46,059 bases of DNA from Arthrobacter sp. 260 (GCF_013116745.1 NZ_JABFOE010000022.1:1-46059), one strand, 5' to 3'; positions 1 to 8,250 are shown, numbered from the stretch's first letter. Numbers and translations are program-made. The notes: generated by a model from the sequence alone, not told the origin.

Positions 1-207
1 TACTCACCGCAATGGTCACATTCCACCGAATCCACAATTAACAGACACAACCTAGCCCACACCGGCAGTTCCACCGCCCGCCTCCGCCGAGTCATTCTTC
101 GGTGGGGGCGGCACTGGTTAAACGGGCAGTGTCCTGCTGAAGGAGGACAAGCCAACTCAGTCTGCCGGACCTTCTCCGGGGCGACCGGCGAGTGGCACGC
201 TGTAGTC
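1..207. other. Upstream region before the ABC transporter operon
   Basis: No gene is seen here. A G/C-rich imperfect inverted repeat (about 74-112, arms built on CCGCC and GGCGG around an AT-rich centre) could be the terminator of a gene lying left of the window. The stretch before the first start codon should hold the promoter of the ABC transporter operon, but no -10 box at convincing spacing stands out. Confidence 0.4.
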
Positions 208-1185
208 ATGAGACACCTTGCTGAGACCCACCGCACAGCAGTACCCGGTTCCACCGACGATCCGGCGCAGTCGGACGCCGTCGTCGTCGACTCCCTGACG
301 AAGTCCTACCGGCAGCCGAAGAAGGGCGACCTCCTCGCCGTCGACCACCTGTCCCTGACCATCCGCACCGGTGAAACCTACGCACTGCTGGGTCCCAACG
401 GCGCCGGGAAAAGCACCACCATCGAGATTCTGGAGGGGCACCGGAAACCGAGTTCGGGCACCGTCACCGTCCTGGGACAGAACCCGTACAAGGCGCCAGC
501 CCACTTCCGGTCCCGCATCGGCATCGTGCTGCAGGAGGCCACCGACATGGGCACCCTCAAGGTATCCGAGGCCCTCAAGGACGCTGCAGCCTTCTATCCC
601 AACCCGCGCAGCGTCGAGGAGGTCATGAGTGCCGTGGGGGTGGAGGAGAAGGCAGGATCGCTCATCAAATCGCTATCGGGCGGGCAGCGGCGGCGGGTCG
701 ACGTTGCGCTGGGAATGATCGGCAACCCGGAACTCCTCTTCCTGGACGAGCCCACCACGGGCTTCGACCCGGCCGCCCGACGCCGGTTCTGGGACCTGAT
801 CCGCGGCCTCGGGAAAGACGGCACCACCATTGTGCTCACCACCCACTATCTGGACGAGGCACAGCACCTGTCGGACCGTCTCGGCATCATCGCATCCGGG
901 AAACTCATTGCCTCCGGCACCGCCGATACCGTCGGCGGGCCCGATCTGAGGATTCCCCGCGTGCGATGGACCGACGACACCGGTCGGCACGAGGAAGCCA
1001 CAACCTCCCCCGGCGCGCTCGTCCACAGGCTCACCGACGGCGGCACCCATGAGCCGACCGATCTGGAGGTCATCCGGCCGAGCCTCGAGGACGTCTACCT
1101 TGAACTCCTGAGTCGGCACGACGCCGGCACGACAGTCAACCCCGCGACCGACACGGTCGCAGCCCATGAAGGAGCCCAAGCATGA
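208..1185 (+). CDS. ABC transporter ATP-binding protein (ABC-2 exporter type)
   Basis: This is the nucleotide-binding subunit of an exporter, acting at the cytoplasmic face of the membrane. At 325 residues it shows a full set of motifs: Walker A GPNGAGKST (about 62-70), Q-loop Q109, signature LSGGQ (156-160), Walker B LLFLDEP (176-182) and the switch histidine H213. After the ATPase core comes an extension of about 90 residues typical of the DrrA/CcmA drug and lantibiotic exporter branch, ending in SLEDVYLELL. The first 24 residues are not part of the domain, so a later start is possible. It overlaps the permease gene by four bases (ATGA), so the two are translationally coupled, and a two-component system follows. 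The substrate cannot be read from the sequence. Confidence 0.93.
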   Translation: MRHLAETHRTAVPGSTDDPAQSDAVVVDSLTKSYRQPKKGDLLAVDHLSLTIRTGETYALLGPNGAGKSTTIEILEGHRKPSSGTVTVLGQNPYKAPAHFRSRIGIVLQEATDMGTLKVSEALKDAAAFYPNPRSVEEVMSAVGVEEKAGSLIKSLSGGQRRRVDVALGMIGNPELLFLDEPTTGFDPAARRRFWDLIRGLGKDGTTIVLTTHYLDEAQHLSDRLGIIASGKLIASGTADTVGGPDLRIPRVRWTDDTGRHEEATTSPGALVHRLTDGGTHEPTDLEVIRPSLEDVYLELLSRHDAGTTVNPATDTVAAHEGAQA

Positions 1186-2039
1186 CCACCCTCGACACCG
1201 ATCCGCGGACCGGTCCAGCCCAGAACGCCGCCTGGCGCCCGAGCACTCTCGCCCTGGGCGTCCGCAGGGCTGTTACCGAGATCAAGGCGTTCAACCGGGA
1301 CGGGCTCTCCCTGATCCTCATCCTGTTCTTCCCCATCGTGATGATGGCCCTGTTCGGTACGGTGTTCGGCAGCGACCCGTCGGTCGGACCGCCGGGCGCC
1401 CAGGTCACCATGGCCCAGTACTACTTCCCGGGCATGGTGGCCCTCGGCACCATCCTGAGCGGTTTCCAGAACCTCAGCGGCTACGTCGCTGCGGACCGGT
1501 TCAATGGCGGCATCAAACGGCTCGCCGGTACGCCACTGCCCATGCTGTCCTACTTCATCGGCAAAATGGGCGTCACCCTGTACCTGATCGTCGGACAGAC
1601 CACCATCCTGATGGTGGGTAGCTCCCTGTTCCTCGGCGTCGACCTTCCCACCTCCTGGGGCGACTGGCTCACCATCACCTGGCTGTTGCTGGGTGCGACG
1701 GCGGCTTGGGCAGTGGTCGGGACCGCGTTCGCCTGCCTCGCGAAATCGACTGAAAGCGCGACGACGCTGGCCGTCCTGCCGGTGCTCATCCTCTCCTTCA
1801 TCTCAGGCGTCTACTTCCAGTTCACCGGTCTGCCCGAATGGCTGCAGTCGGTCGCCAACGTGACCCCCCTGCGTTGGACCGCCAGCGGCATGCGGAGTGT
1901 GTTCCTGCCCGAACAGTTCGAAATGGCCGAGCCAGGTCAAACCTGGGCACTGGGAATGTCGGCAGTGGTCATCGCGATCTGGCTGGTTGCCGGCCTGATC
2001 CTGACGCGGTTGACCTTCAAATGGCCACCCCAGAAGTAG
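1182..2039 (+). CDS. ABC-2 type transporter permease
   Basis: This membrane subunit pairs with the upstream ATPase. The 285-residue protein has about six hydrophobic segments, starting near residues 45-65 (LILILFFPIVMMALFGTVF), and the ABC-2 family pattern FPGMVALGTILSGF in the first half and LTRLTFKW at the C-terminus. Family members export drugs, lipids, polysaccharides or peptides. Its start overlaps the ATPase stop as ATGA. A gap of 58 bases follows before the histidine kinase, which has its own -10 box, so the kinase can be transcribed separately as well as by read-through. Confidence 0.92.
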   Translation: MTTLDTDPRTGPAQNAAWRPSTLALGVRRAVTEIKAFNRDGLSLILILFFPIVMMALFGTVFGSDPSVGPPGAQVTMAQYYFPGMVALGTILSGFQNLSGYVAADRFNGGIKRLAGTPLPMLSYFIGKMGVTLYLIVGQTTILMVGSSLFLGVDLPTSWGDWLTITWLLLGATAAWAVVGTAFACLAKSTESATTLAVLPVLILSFISGVYFQFTGLPEWLQSVANVTPLRWTASGMRSVFLPEQFEMAEPGQTWALGMSAVVIAIWLVAGLILTRLTFKWPPQK

Positions 2040-2085
2040 GGACGCTGAAGCGGGAAAGCACTCCCCTCGCTGACGGCGGTAGACG

Positions 2086-2091
2086 TAGGGT
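2086..2091 (+). promoter_or_regulatory. Leaderless -10 box of the histidine kinase gene
   Basis: TAGGGT lies six bases before the ATG at 2098, so transcription would begin at or next to the start codon. No Shine-Dalgarno sequence is present in the gap. The -35 region is not recognisable. Confidence 0.55.
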
Positions 2092-2097
2092 GATGGC

Positions 2098-3372
2098 ATG
2101 AGTACGAACACCGACCGGGCCACGCGGCTCCTGCCCGAGAACTCGGTGTGGATCCACGGGATGAAATGGTGGCACATCGGGTTCTACACAGCGATAGTTG
2201 TGGTGGTCCTGGTGATTCTGAACGGAGAGCCAAACCCCGCCACCAAGACGTTGACCCTCAGCGTCCTGGCGGTGCTGGCCATCGCCTATCCCTTCCTCAC
2301 CCGCCAGCGCTATCTGGGTACGTGGCGCCCCGTGGCCTACGTGGTGCTGCTGATCCTGGTGGTCGGTTTCCTCGCCTTCCTGCCGGGCTCGGGAGCTGTC
2401 CTCCTTTTCGTGGCATTCCCCCAGATCTGGATGTTCTCCTCCACAGCACGCTCAGGACTGATCGGTACCGCGGCGATCTGTGTCGCAGTAGCCATCGGGC
2501 AGCTTTCCCGATTCAGTGGAGCCACCGAAGACCTAGTGGGCATCGGGCTGCAGGCTGTGCTGTCCTTCCTGGCCTCGACCATGCTGGGGCTGTGGATCTA
2601 CAAGATCATCGACCAGAGCGAGGACCGTGCCCAGCTACTCGCCGACCTCGACGCCGCCAGGGCGGAACTCCAGCTGGCCGACCAGCGGCAGGGAGCCATG
2701 GCGGAGCGCGAACGGATGTCCCGGGAGATCCACGACACTCTTGCGCAGGGCTTCACCTCCGTGGTCATGCTGTCGGAAGCCGCACTGGCACAGCTGCGGA
2801 CGGCTGGACCGGGCAATGCCGCTCAGCAGGACCTGACCACCCGGCTGGAAACGATCAACGCCACCGCCCGGGACAATCTGCAGGAAGCCCGCGCCCTGAT
2901 CGCTTCAACCGGCCCCTCACAGCTGCAGGGCGGTGACCTGCTGGGCGCCCTGGAACGGCTCGCCGCCGCGGCCACCCAGGCGGGCAGCGATACCTCCTGC
3001 GCCCTGCCCGAGCGGCTGCCCAGCCTCACCTCCAACCAGCAGATCGCCTTGCTCCGCTCCGCCCAGGAAGGGCTCACCAACATCCGCAAACACGCCGACG
3101 CCTCCCGGACATATCTCACGCTGGACCACACCGGGACCGAACTCCACCTGAGAGTCTCCGATGACGGGGTGGGCTTCGACCCCGGACTGGACACCTCCGG
3201 CTATGGGCTGCAGTCCATCAGCGCGCGACTCGGCGAGATCGGCGGAGCGCTCACCATTCGCTCTGTGGTGGGCACCGGAACCACGCTTGAGATGGTCGTG
3301 CCAGTGACAGGGCAGATCAAGCCCACGCCAGTCGATACCCGTGAGGCAGAAGCTCGGGTGGAGGCCCGATGA
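2098..3372 (+). CDS. Sensor histidine kinase, NarL/DesK (HisKA_3) type
   Basis: This is a membrane sensor that autophosphorylates on histidine and passes the phosphate to the next gene's product. The 424-residue protein has roughly five to six hydrophobic segments between residues 22 and 170, a short coiled-coil-like linker (about 175-200), the HisKA_3 H-box REIHDTLAQGF with H212, an N-box around N328 and the ATP-lid motif DDGVGFD (355-361) followed by SGYGL. There is no large extracellular loop, so it probably senses within or near the membrane, as kinases next to exporters often do. Its stop overlaps the start of the response regulator. Likely role: control of the upstream ABC exporter (inferred from position). 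Confidence 0.92.
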   Translation: MSTNTDRATRLLPENSVWIHGMKWWHIGFYTAIVVVVLVILNGEPNPATKTLTLSVLAVLAIAYPFLTRQRYLGTWRPVAYVVLLILVVGFLAFLPGSGAVLLFVAFPQIWMFSSTARSGLIGTAAICVAVAIGQLSRFSGATEDLVGIGLQAVLSFLASTMLGLWIYKIIDQSEDRAQLLADLDAARAELQLADQRQGAMAERERMSREIHDTLAQGFTSVVMLSEAALAQLRTAGPGNAAQQDLTTRLETINATARDNLQEARALIASTGPSQLQGGDLLGALERLAAAATQAGSDTSCALPERLPSLTSNQQIALLRSAQEGLTNIRKHADASRTYLTLDHTGTELHLRVSDDGVGFDPGLDTSGYGLQSISARLGEIGGALTIRSVVGTGTTLEMVVPVTGQIKPTPVDTREAEARVEAR

Positions 3373-4046
3373 CCGGACTCTCCGCGGGGAACGGTCCCTG
3401 GAACGCGGATACGGTGCGGCTGTTGGTCGTCGACGACCACCCGGTGGTACGCGCCGGGCTGATCAACCTGCTTTCCACTGATCCACGGATTGTGGTGGCC
3501 GCCGAGGCGGCCAACGGTGAGGAGGCGGTGGCAGCCGCGGCCGCCACAGCGCCCGACGTCGTGCTGATGGACCTGCGGATGCCCCTGGTGGATGGGGCCA
3601 ACGCCACCGCACGGATCCTGGCGACGCAGCCCGGGACGAAGGTCCTGGTGCTGACCACCTACGACGGCGATTCCGACATTGTGCGGGCGGTCGAGGCCGG
3701 GGCGGTGGGCTACCTGCTCAAGGACACTCCCGGAGACACGATCATCAGTGCCGTGTTCGCGGCGGCCCGCGGCGAGACAGTGCTGGCGCCACCCATCGCA
3801 GCGAAACTGGTCTCACGCATCAGGGCACCCGAAGCGCCGGCCCTGTCGCCCCGGGAACGCGAGGTGCTGCAATGCGTAGCCGAGGGCCTGAGTAACCCGG
3901 ATATCGCCGCCAAGCTCTACATCGCCGAGACCACTGTGAAGACCCACCTGCTGCGGATCTTCGCGAAGCTCGACGTCGACGATCGGACCCGGGCGGTGGT
4001 GGTGGCCATGGAGCGGGGGGACCTGTCTGGCCCCAGCCGTCACTGA
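3369..4046 (+). CDS. Response regulator, NarL/LuxR family
   Basis: This cytoplasmic transcription factor is the partner of the preceding kinase. An N-terminal receiver domain (about 17-135) has acidic residues in VVDDHP, phospho-acceptor D68 in VVLMDLRMP and the conserved lysine in GYLLKDTPG. A C-terminal LuxR-type helix-turn-helix (about 158-215) carries LSPREREVLQ and SNPDIAAKLYIAETTVKTH. Length (about 225 residues) is standard. The start ATG lies inside the kinase stop (ATGA). The most probable targets are the ABC exporter genes just upstream; this is inferred from gene order only. Confidence 0.93.
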   Translation: MTGLSAGNGPWNADTVRLLVVDDHPVVRAGLINLLSTDPRIVVAAEAANGEEAVAAAAATAPDVVLMDLRMPLVDGANATARILATQPGTKVLVLTTYDGDSDIVRAVEAGAVGYLLKDTPGDTIISAVFAAARGETVLAPPIAAKLVSRIRAPEAPALSPREREVLQCVAEGLSNPDIAAKLYIAETTVKTHLLRIFAKLDVDDRTRAVVVAMERGDLSGPSRH

Positions 4047-4075
4047 GGATAGGAGATCCCCGCGCAAAGTGTGTT

Positions 4076-4081
4076 TAGAAT
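4076..4081 (+). promoter_or_regulatory. Candidate -10 box of pfkA
   Basis: TAGAAT fits the actinobacterial -10 consensus and would place the transcript start about 59 bases before the pfkA ATG at 4147. No good -35 element is visible at 16-18 bases. Confidence 0.4.
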
Positions 4082-4146
4082 CATAGCTGGGCTCAATGGG
4101 GCGCTCTGACCTACCTACTCCCCACAATGCAAGGACTCAGCTCCAC

Positions 4147-5172
4147 ATGAAAATCGGAATCCTCACCAGCGGCGGCGACTGCCCTGGGCTCAACGCCGTG
4201 ATCCGTGGAGCGGTCCTCAACGGCATCAAAACCCACGATTTGGAGTTCGTTGGCTTCCGGGACGGGTGGCGCGGCGTCGTCGAGGGCGACATCATCGACC
4301 TCCCCCGAAGTGCCGTCCGTGGTATTTCCAAGCAGGGCGGCACCATCCTTGGGACCTCCCGCACCAACCCTTTCGAGGGCAACGGCGGGCCCGATGCCAT
4401 CAAGGCGACCCTGAACCGGCTGGGCATTGACGCGATGATCGTCATCGGTGGCGAGGGAACGCTAGCCGCCGCGAAACGGCTCACCGATGCCGGACTGAAT
4501 ATCGTCGGCGTGCCCAAGACCGTCGATAACGACCTCGACGCCACCGACTACACCTTCGGTTTCGACACCGCCGTGCAGATCGCCACCGAGGCCATCGACA
4601 GGCTCCGCACGACAGGCGAATCGCACAGCCGGTGCATGGTCGCCGAGGTGATGGGCCGCCATGTGGGCTGGATCGCACTCCACGCCGGGATGGCCTCGGG
4701 CGCCCACGCCATCCTCATTCCCGAGCAGCAGACCAGCCTGGAACAGATCTCCGAGTGGGTTACCGAAGCCAACGCCCGCGGGCGCGCCCCGCTGGTGGTG
4801 GTCGCCGAGGGTTTCGTTCCGGCCCATCTGGACCAGGCGCATTCCGAACGCGGCCTCGACACGTTCGGCCGCCCCCGCTTGGGCGGTATCGCGGACCAGT
4901 TGGCCCCGGAGATCGAGTCCAGCACCGGCATCGAAACCCGTGCCACGGTATTGGGCCATATCCAGCGCGGCGGTGTGCCCTCCGCCTTTGACCGGGTGCT
5001 CGCGACGCGGCTGGGTATGGCGGCCGTCGACTCGGTGGTGGATGAAGCGTGGGGCACCATGGTGTCCCTTAAGGGCACCGAGATTGCCCGGGTCGGCTTC
5101 GAAGCCGCCCTCGGCAACCTCAAGGTGGTCCCCCAGCACCGCTACGACGAGGCAGCCATCCTCTTCGGCTAA
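4147..5172 (+). CDS. pfkA: 6-phosphofructokinase
   Basis: It phosphorylates fructose 6-phosphate to the 1,6-bisphosphate, the committed step of glycolysis. The 341-residue protein starts at MKIGILTSGGD; the 17 in-frame codons upstream are not part of the family and were dropped. Seen: the GGDCPGLN nucleotide loop (9-16), GGEGT at 101-105, PKTVDND at 123-129 with catalytic base D127, and the late substrate-binding region around LGHIQRGG. The phosphoryl-donor positions carry G104 and K124 (E. coli numbering happens to coincide). Asp104 with Lys124 marks pyrophosphate enzymes; Gly104 with Lys124 is known from ATP-using actinobacterial enzymes, so ATP is the expected donor. Not co-directional with an obvious operon partner beyond the GNAT gene that follows 10 bases later. 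Confidence 0.93.
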   Translation: MKIGILTSGGDCPGLNAVIRGAVLNGIKTHDLEFVGFRDGWRGVVEGDIIDLPRSAVRGISKQGGTILGTSRTNPFEGNGGPDAIKATLNRLGIDAMIVIGGEGTLAAAKRLTDAGLNIVGVPKTVDNDLDATDYTFGFDTAVQIATEAIDRLRTTGESHSRCMVAEVMGRHVGWIALHAGMASGAHAILIPEQQTSLEQISEWVTEANARGRAPLVVVAEGFVPAHLDQAHSERGLDTFGRPRLGGIADQLAPEIESSTGIETRATVLGHIQRGGVPSAFDRVLATRLGMAAVDSVVDEAWGTMVSLKGTEIARVGFEAALGNLKVVPQHRYDEAAILFG

Positions 5173-5175
5173 CGT
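5170..5175 (+). promoter_or_regulatory. Leaderless -10 box overlapping the pfkA stop codon
   Basis: TAACGT sits seven bases before the ATG at 5183, and its first three bases are the TAA stop of pfkA. The following gene can therefore be transcribed leaderless from inside the end of pfkA. Confidence 0.5.
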
Positions 5176-5182
5176 TGCCTAG

Positions 5183-5896
5183 ATGGAACTTGATCCCGGC
5201 ACAGTCTCAATCATTCAGCTCGGGTGGTCCCGGCTTCTACGGCTCGACGACACTGCATTCGCTGGTGCCGCCGGGGAACGGATTTACCACCGCGACGACG
5301 ACGCCGAAGTGCTCACCTTTGTGCGGCTGTTCGGTGAGGAAGCCCTGGTGGGTCCCGGCTGGGCACTTGACGCCGCGGACGGGTTCGATGGCGACGACCT
5401 CGCCCGGCACTCCACCCTCCTGAAGCTCACCCGGGAACGCGGTGGTCGTGGACTCGGCGAGGCCTCCCTGTACTTTTGTGACAGTCTGCCCGCCCTCGAT
5501 CCCCGCGACGACGTCGCAGTCAGCGACGAGCTGGGGTTCGCCGTCGCACTGGAACGGCTGTGCCCGCCTGACGACACATTGGAGGTGGGGCTCAGTGCCC
5601 TGGAACACCGTTCCATCCTGGTCAACGACGCCCAGGATCCCCCGGTACCCCTCGCGGGGGCCGGGTACGACATCTGGAGTGGCATCCTCGCCCACATGGG
5701 CGTCCTGACGGCGCCCGACCGCCGCGGCCAGGGACACGCCGCGTACGTTGCGAAGGTGGCGATCGAGGAGGCGATGGCGGCGGGACTGATTCCCCAGTGG
5801 CGTGCACGAACCGACAACACAGCATCCATCAGGACGGCCCTCAGCGCCGGCTTCGTTGAAAGCGGAAGCCAGACCAGCGTTCTGCTCCCGAAATAG
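5183..5896 (+). CDS. GNAT family N-acetyltransferase
   Basis: This is a probable acyl-CoA-dependent acetyltransferase of unknown substrate. The 237-residue protein has a divergent N-terminal half and a C-terminal GNAT core: the acetyl-CoA loop TAPDRRGQGHAAYV (about residues 178-191), followed by the helix and the late motif TDNTASIRTALSAGFVESG. A similar architecture is common in uncharacterised actinobacterial acetyltransferases. It starts 10 bases after pfkA, has no Shine-Dalgarno sequence, and has a -10 box at leaderless spacing. Confidence 0.8.
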   Translation: MELDPGTVSIIQLGWSRLLRLDDTAFAGAAGERIYHRDDDAEVLTFVRLFGEEALVGPGWALDAADGFDGDDLARHSTLLKLTRERGGRGLGEASLYFCDSLPALDPRDDVAVSDELGFAVALERLCPPDDTLEVGLSALEHRSILVNDAQDPPVPLAGAGYDIWSGILAHMGVLTAPDRRGQGHAAYVAKVAIEEAMAAGLIPQWRARTDNTASIRTALSAGFVESGSQTSVLLPK

Positions 5897-5913
5897 CCGC
5901 CGGCCGGTGGAGG

Positions 5914-6354
5914 CTAGGCTGCGCCGAACAGCTCGAGCATGTCCTGGCGCTTGAACATCTGGGCTGTTTGCCGCGCGGTGGGTCGGCCCTGATCCGGATC
6001 TGCTCCGGCCCTGATCAGCACCTCGGCCACCTCCGCGTAGCCCTTGAACGCGACCCCAGCCAGCGGTGTCTGGCCCTTGTCATTGACCGCGTTGACGTCG
6101 ACACCGCGTGCCGCGAGGTCAGCGACGATGCCTGCGTGCCCATGGTAGGCGGCGAGCATCAGCAGGCTGTCGCCGCCGCTGTTGGTCAGCGTGGCTGGGA
6201 CTCCCGCGTCGAGGTAGCGGGTCAGGGTGGTGCCGTCTCCGGTTCGCGCGGCGTCGAACAGCTGGTGCGCGAGCGCAACCGCCTGCTCCGCGCCCGCCTG
6301 CCCGGCGTCGTTCCCGGGAGTGGTTCCCGTGTTGTCGTTGGTGGTGTCAGTCAT
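5914..6354 (-). CDS. Ankyrin repeat protein
   Basis: The 146-residue cytoplasmic protein contains about three ankyrin repeats, seen as DTRYLDAGVPATLTNSGGDSL-like, LMLAAYHGHAGIVADLAARG (about residues 69-88) and TPLAGVAFKGYAEVAEVLIRAGADPD patterns. The N-terminus (residues 1-30) is low-complexity, rich in Thr, Asn and Gly. Ankyrin repeats bind proteins; the partner is unknown. The gene begins two bases after the stop of the YgfZ-type gene and must be co-transcribed with it. It ends 18 bases from the convergent GNAT gene with no obvious terminator between. Confidence 0.88.
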   Translation of the reverse strand: MTDTTNDNTGTTPGNDAGQAGAEQAVALAHQLFDAARTGDGTTLTRYLDAGVPATLTNSGGDSLLMLAAYHGHAGIVADLAARGVDVNAVNDKGQTPLAGVAFKGYAEVAEVLIRAGADPDQGRPTARQTAQMFKRQDMLELFGAA

Positions 6355-6356
6355 GG

Positions 6357-7454
6357 TTACCTGCGTCCTTTCAGGAAGCCGGTGGCGCGTCCCACCACCT
6401 GGCCAGCATCGGGCGCCACAATGATCTCCTGGGCTGCGGCGTACGTCTCGTCGCCGTCCTGCACCACCAGCTCACCCAGTGGGTCGACGGAGCGTTTGAT
6501 GATGGCCAGCGCCACTGCGCCCATTTCGTAGTGCTGCGCAACGGACGTCACGGTACCGACGGTCCGACCCCCGGCGACGACGGCACTTCCCACTGCGGGC
6601 AGGGTGTGCTGGCTTCCGTCGAGCTGCAGGAAGACGAGGCGGCGTGGTGGATGGCCCAGGTTATGGACCCGTGCCACGGTTTCCTGGCCTTTATAGCAGC
6701 CCTTGGACAGGTGGACTGCGGTACGGATGAGGTCCAGTTCGTGCGGAATGGTCTTTTCGTCCGTCTCAGCGCCGGAACGCGGGCGCCAGGCGGCGACCCG
6801 CAGCGCTTCGGAGGCCATTGCGCCAGCGAGGCTGAGCCCGTGCTCCGCCAGGCCAGCGACGATGGTGGTGAGATCGGCCTGCGGGACCAGATACTCGAAC
6901 CAGGGGCGCTCCAGCCCGGGGTGGTCGTCCTCGGTCACCACCGAGTAGGCGTAGCCGCCCTCGGTGACCCGCGGCCATGGATCAACCCACACAGTGCGGT
7001 CGGCGAGGGACTCGATGGGCTTGACCGATCCGAGGGCCGCCCACGCATCGGAGACATCGGCGATCTCCACGCGGAGCATGAACTTCATCCGGTCCAGCCA
7101 GGCTGCCAGGCCCTCGGCTTCAGACCCCTCAACGATCAGCCAGGTGGTGGTTCCGTCGTCGACCACCCGGGCGTTGTATTCGATCCTGCCCTGCACGGTC
7201 AGCAGCAGGGTTTCCGAGCTGCTGCCGGGCTGCAGGCCGAGAAGCAGCTGGGAGGAAAGGGTGTTCAGCCAGCTCAACCGGTCGGGCCCAGTGACGGTAA
7301 CCACGCCCCGGTGGGACAGGTCGACGACGGCGGTTCCGCGCGCGAGGGCGCGCTGTTCCTTGAAGGGGTCGCCGTAGTGCGAGGCGGTACCCAGATCGGG
7401 TGCACCCGAGGCGACGGCGCCGGGCAGGGACAGCAGCGGGCTGAGATAGGTCAT
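6357..7454 (-). CDS. ygfZ: YgfZ/GcvT-like folate-binding protein
   Basis: This family binds folate and helps maintain Fe-S cluster enzymes, including MiaB-type proteins. The 365-residue protein contains the family signature KGCYKGQE (251-258) with the conserved cysteine C253, plus GcvT-fold elements such as VVDLSHRGVVTVTGPDRLSWLN (N-terminal third) and RVVDDGTTTWLIV. In Mycobacterium tuberculosis a YgfZ-like gene also lies near the FABP-like gene and glnR, matching the local gene order. Start chosen as ATG; no strong Shine-Dalgarno sequence is visible. Confidence 0.9.
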   Translation of the reverse strand: MTYLSPLLSLPGAVASGAPDLGTASHYGDPFKEQRALARGTAVVDLSHRGVVTVTGPDRLSWLNTLSSQLLLGLQPGSSSETLLLTVQGRIEYNARVVDDGTTTWLIVEGSEAEGLAAWLDRMKFMLRVEIADVSDAWAALGSVKPIESLADRTVWVDPWPRVTEGGYAYSVVTEDDHPGLERPWFEYLVPQADLTTIVAGLAEHGLSLAGAMASEALRVAAWRPRSGAETDEKTIPHELDLIRTAVHLSKGCYKGQETVARVHNLGHPPRRLVFLQLDGSQHTLPAVGSAVVAGGRTVGTVTSVAQHYEMGAVALAIIKRSVDPLGELVVQDGDETYAAAQEIIVAPDAGQVVGRATGFLKGRR

Positions 7455-7516
7455 GGTGGTGTCAACGCTTCCTGAGGTTGGGCGTATTCCTTGACCCTGT
7501 AAACAAACCTGGTGAG

Positions 7517-8116
7517 TCAGGATACTTTCTTGAGAATCGCTGACGCGTGGGCCTGAAGCGACCGGCCGTCGGCGGCGACGTCCCAGCGCCAGTAGAGGTC
7601 GCCGTCCACCAGGCCGTACAGCCTCGTGGCAGCGGTGTACTCCTTCGAGTTCTGACCGCGCATCACCAGGTCGGTGCTGAGCTGTATCTGCGGCCCCTTG
7701 ATGACCCCGTAGTACAGTTCGGCGATCCCCCCGGGATGCACGATCGTGGCGGTGATATCGAACCCGTCCTCGGCGTTGCGGAGTTGTTCCACCTCGTCGG
7801 CACTTTTCAGCGCCGGCACGATGTCCGCCGGTTCAAGACCTGGGCCGCCGTCGGCATCGTTGAGTTTGCGGTCCAGCGCCCAGAACCCGGTCTCCACCGA
7901 GAGGGGACGCAACCGGGTGCCCTGCTCGTCGGTGAGCCAGCTCTCTGCCGTGTACTGCAGGTAGGGCAGCCCGTTCTGGCTGAAGGTGACTTTCTGAACG
8001 AAGTGTTCAGACTCAGCCGACCCCTCGCCGAGACGGCCGGAACCCTCCCAGGCACCGATCAGCCAGGACAGGGGTACCAACTCGGGCGTGAGGTCGGTGG
8101 GTATTTCGAAAGACAT
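7517..8116 (-). CDS. Nitrobindin-like (DUF1794, FABP family) heme-binding protein
   Basis: The 199-residue protein is predicted to be a ten-stranded beta-barrel. The family signature is visible near the N-terminus as LSWLIGAWEGSGRLG (residues about 17-31, G-x-W-x-G-x-G), and a histidine in QAHASAILKK close to the C-terminus corresponds to the proximal heme ligand of nitrobindins. Known members bind ferric heme and react with NO or peroxynitrite; actinobacterial members are often annotated as FABP family. It begins 14 bases after the small membrane protein gene and lacks a clear ribosome-binding site, so translation may be coupled. Confidence 0.88.
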   Translation of the reverse strand: MSFEIPTDLTPELVPLSWLIGAWEGSGRLGEGSAESEHFVQKVTFSQNGLPYLQYTAESWLTDEQGTRLRPLSVETGFWALDRKLNDADGGPGLEPADIVPALKSADEVEQLRNAEDGFDITATIVHPGGIAELYYGVIKGPQIQLSTDLVMRGQNSKEYTAATRLYGLVDGDLYWRWDVAADGRSLQAHASAILKKVS

Positions 8117-8130
8117 GCTGAGGGGCGGCC

Positions 8131-8244
8131 TTACCGCTGGCCCTTGTACAGGCGGGTAATCACCAGCGCCGCTACTCCGGCCATCGCCAGTGAAGCGAGC
8201 ACGAGCAGTCCAATGAAGAAGATTTCAAGCGCAAGAATCGACAT
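8131..8244 (-). CDS. 37-residue single-span membrane protein
   Basis: Not a recognised named family. The reading frame starts MSILALEIFFIGLLV, has one long hydrophobic stretch (residues about 4-30) and ends RLYKGQR, a cationic tail that predicts an N-out/C-in single span. A TAGGAT box six bases upstream gives a leaderless start, and the stop is 14 bases from the nitrobindin-like gene, so it appears to be the first gene of the operon that also encodes YgfZ and the ankyrin protein. The positive tail, clean hydrophobic profile and promoter spacing argue that it is real. Confidence 0.7.
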   Translation of the reverse strand: MSILALEIFFIGLLVLASLAMAGVAALVITRLYKGQR

Positions 8245-8250
8245 GCATCC

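Noticed and set aside
74..112. G/C-rich inverted repeat at the left edge as a terminator
   Set aside because: Pairing is imperfect, there is no T-run and the gene it might serve is outside the window; kept only as a note.
6108..7475. A 455-codon forward frame opposite ygfZ and the ankyrin gene
   Set aside because: It is a long antisense frame produced by high GC; the reverse strand has complete family motifs, and this frame has none and no ribosome site.
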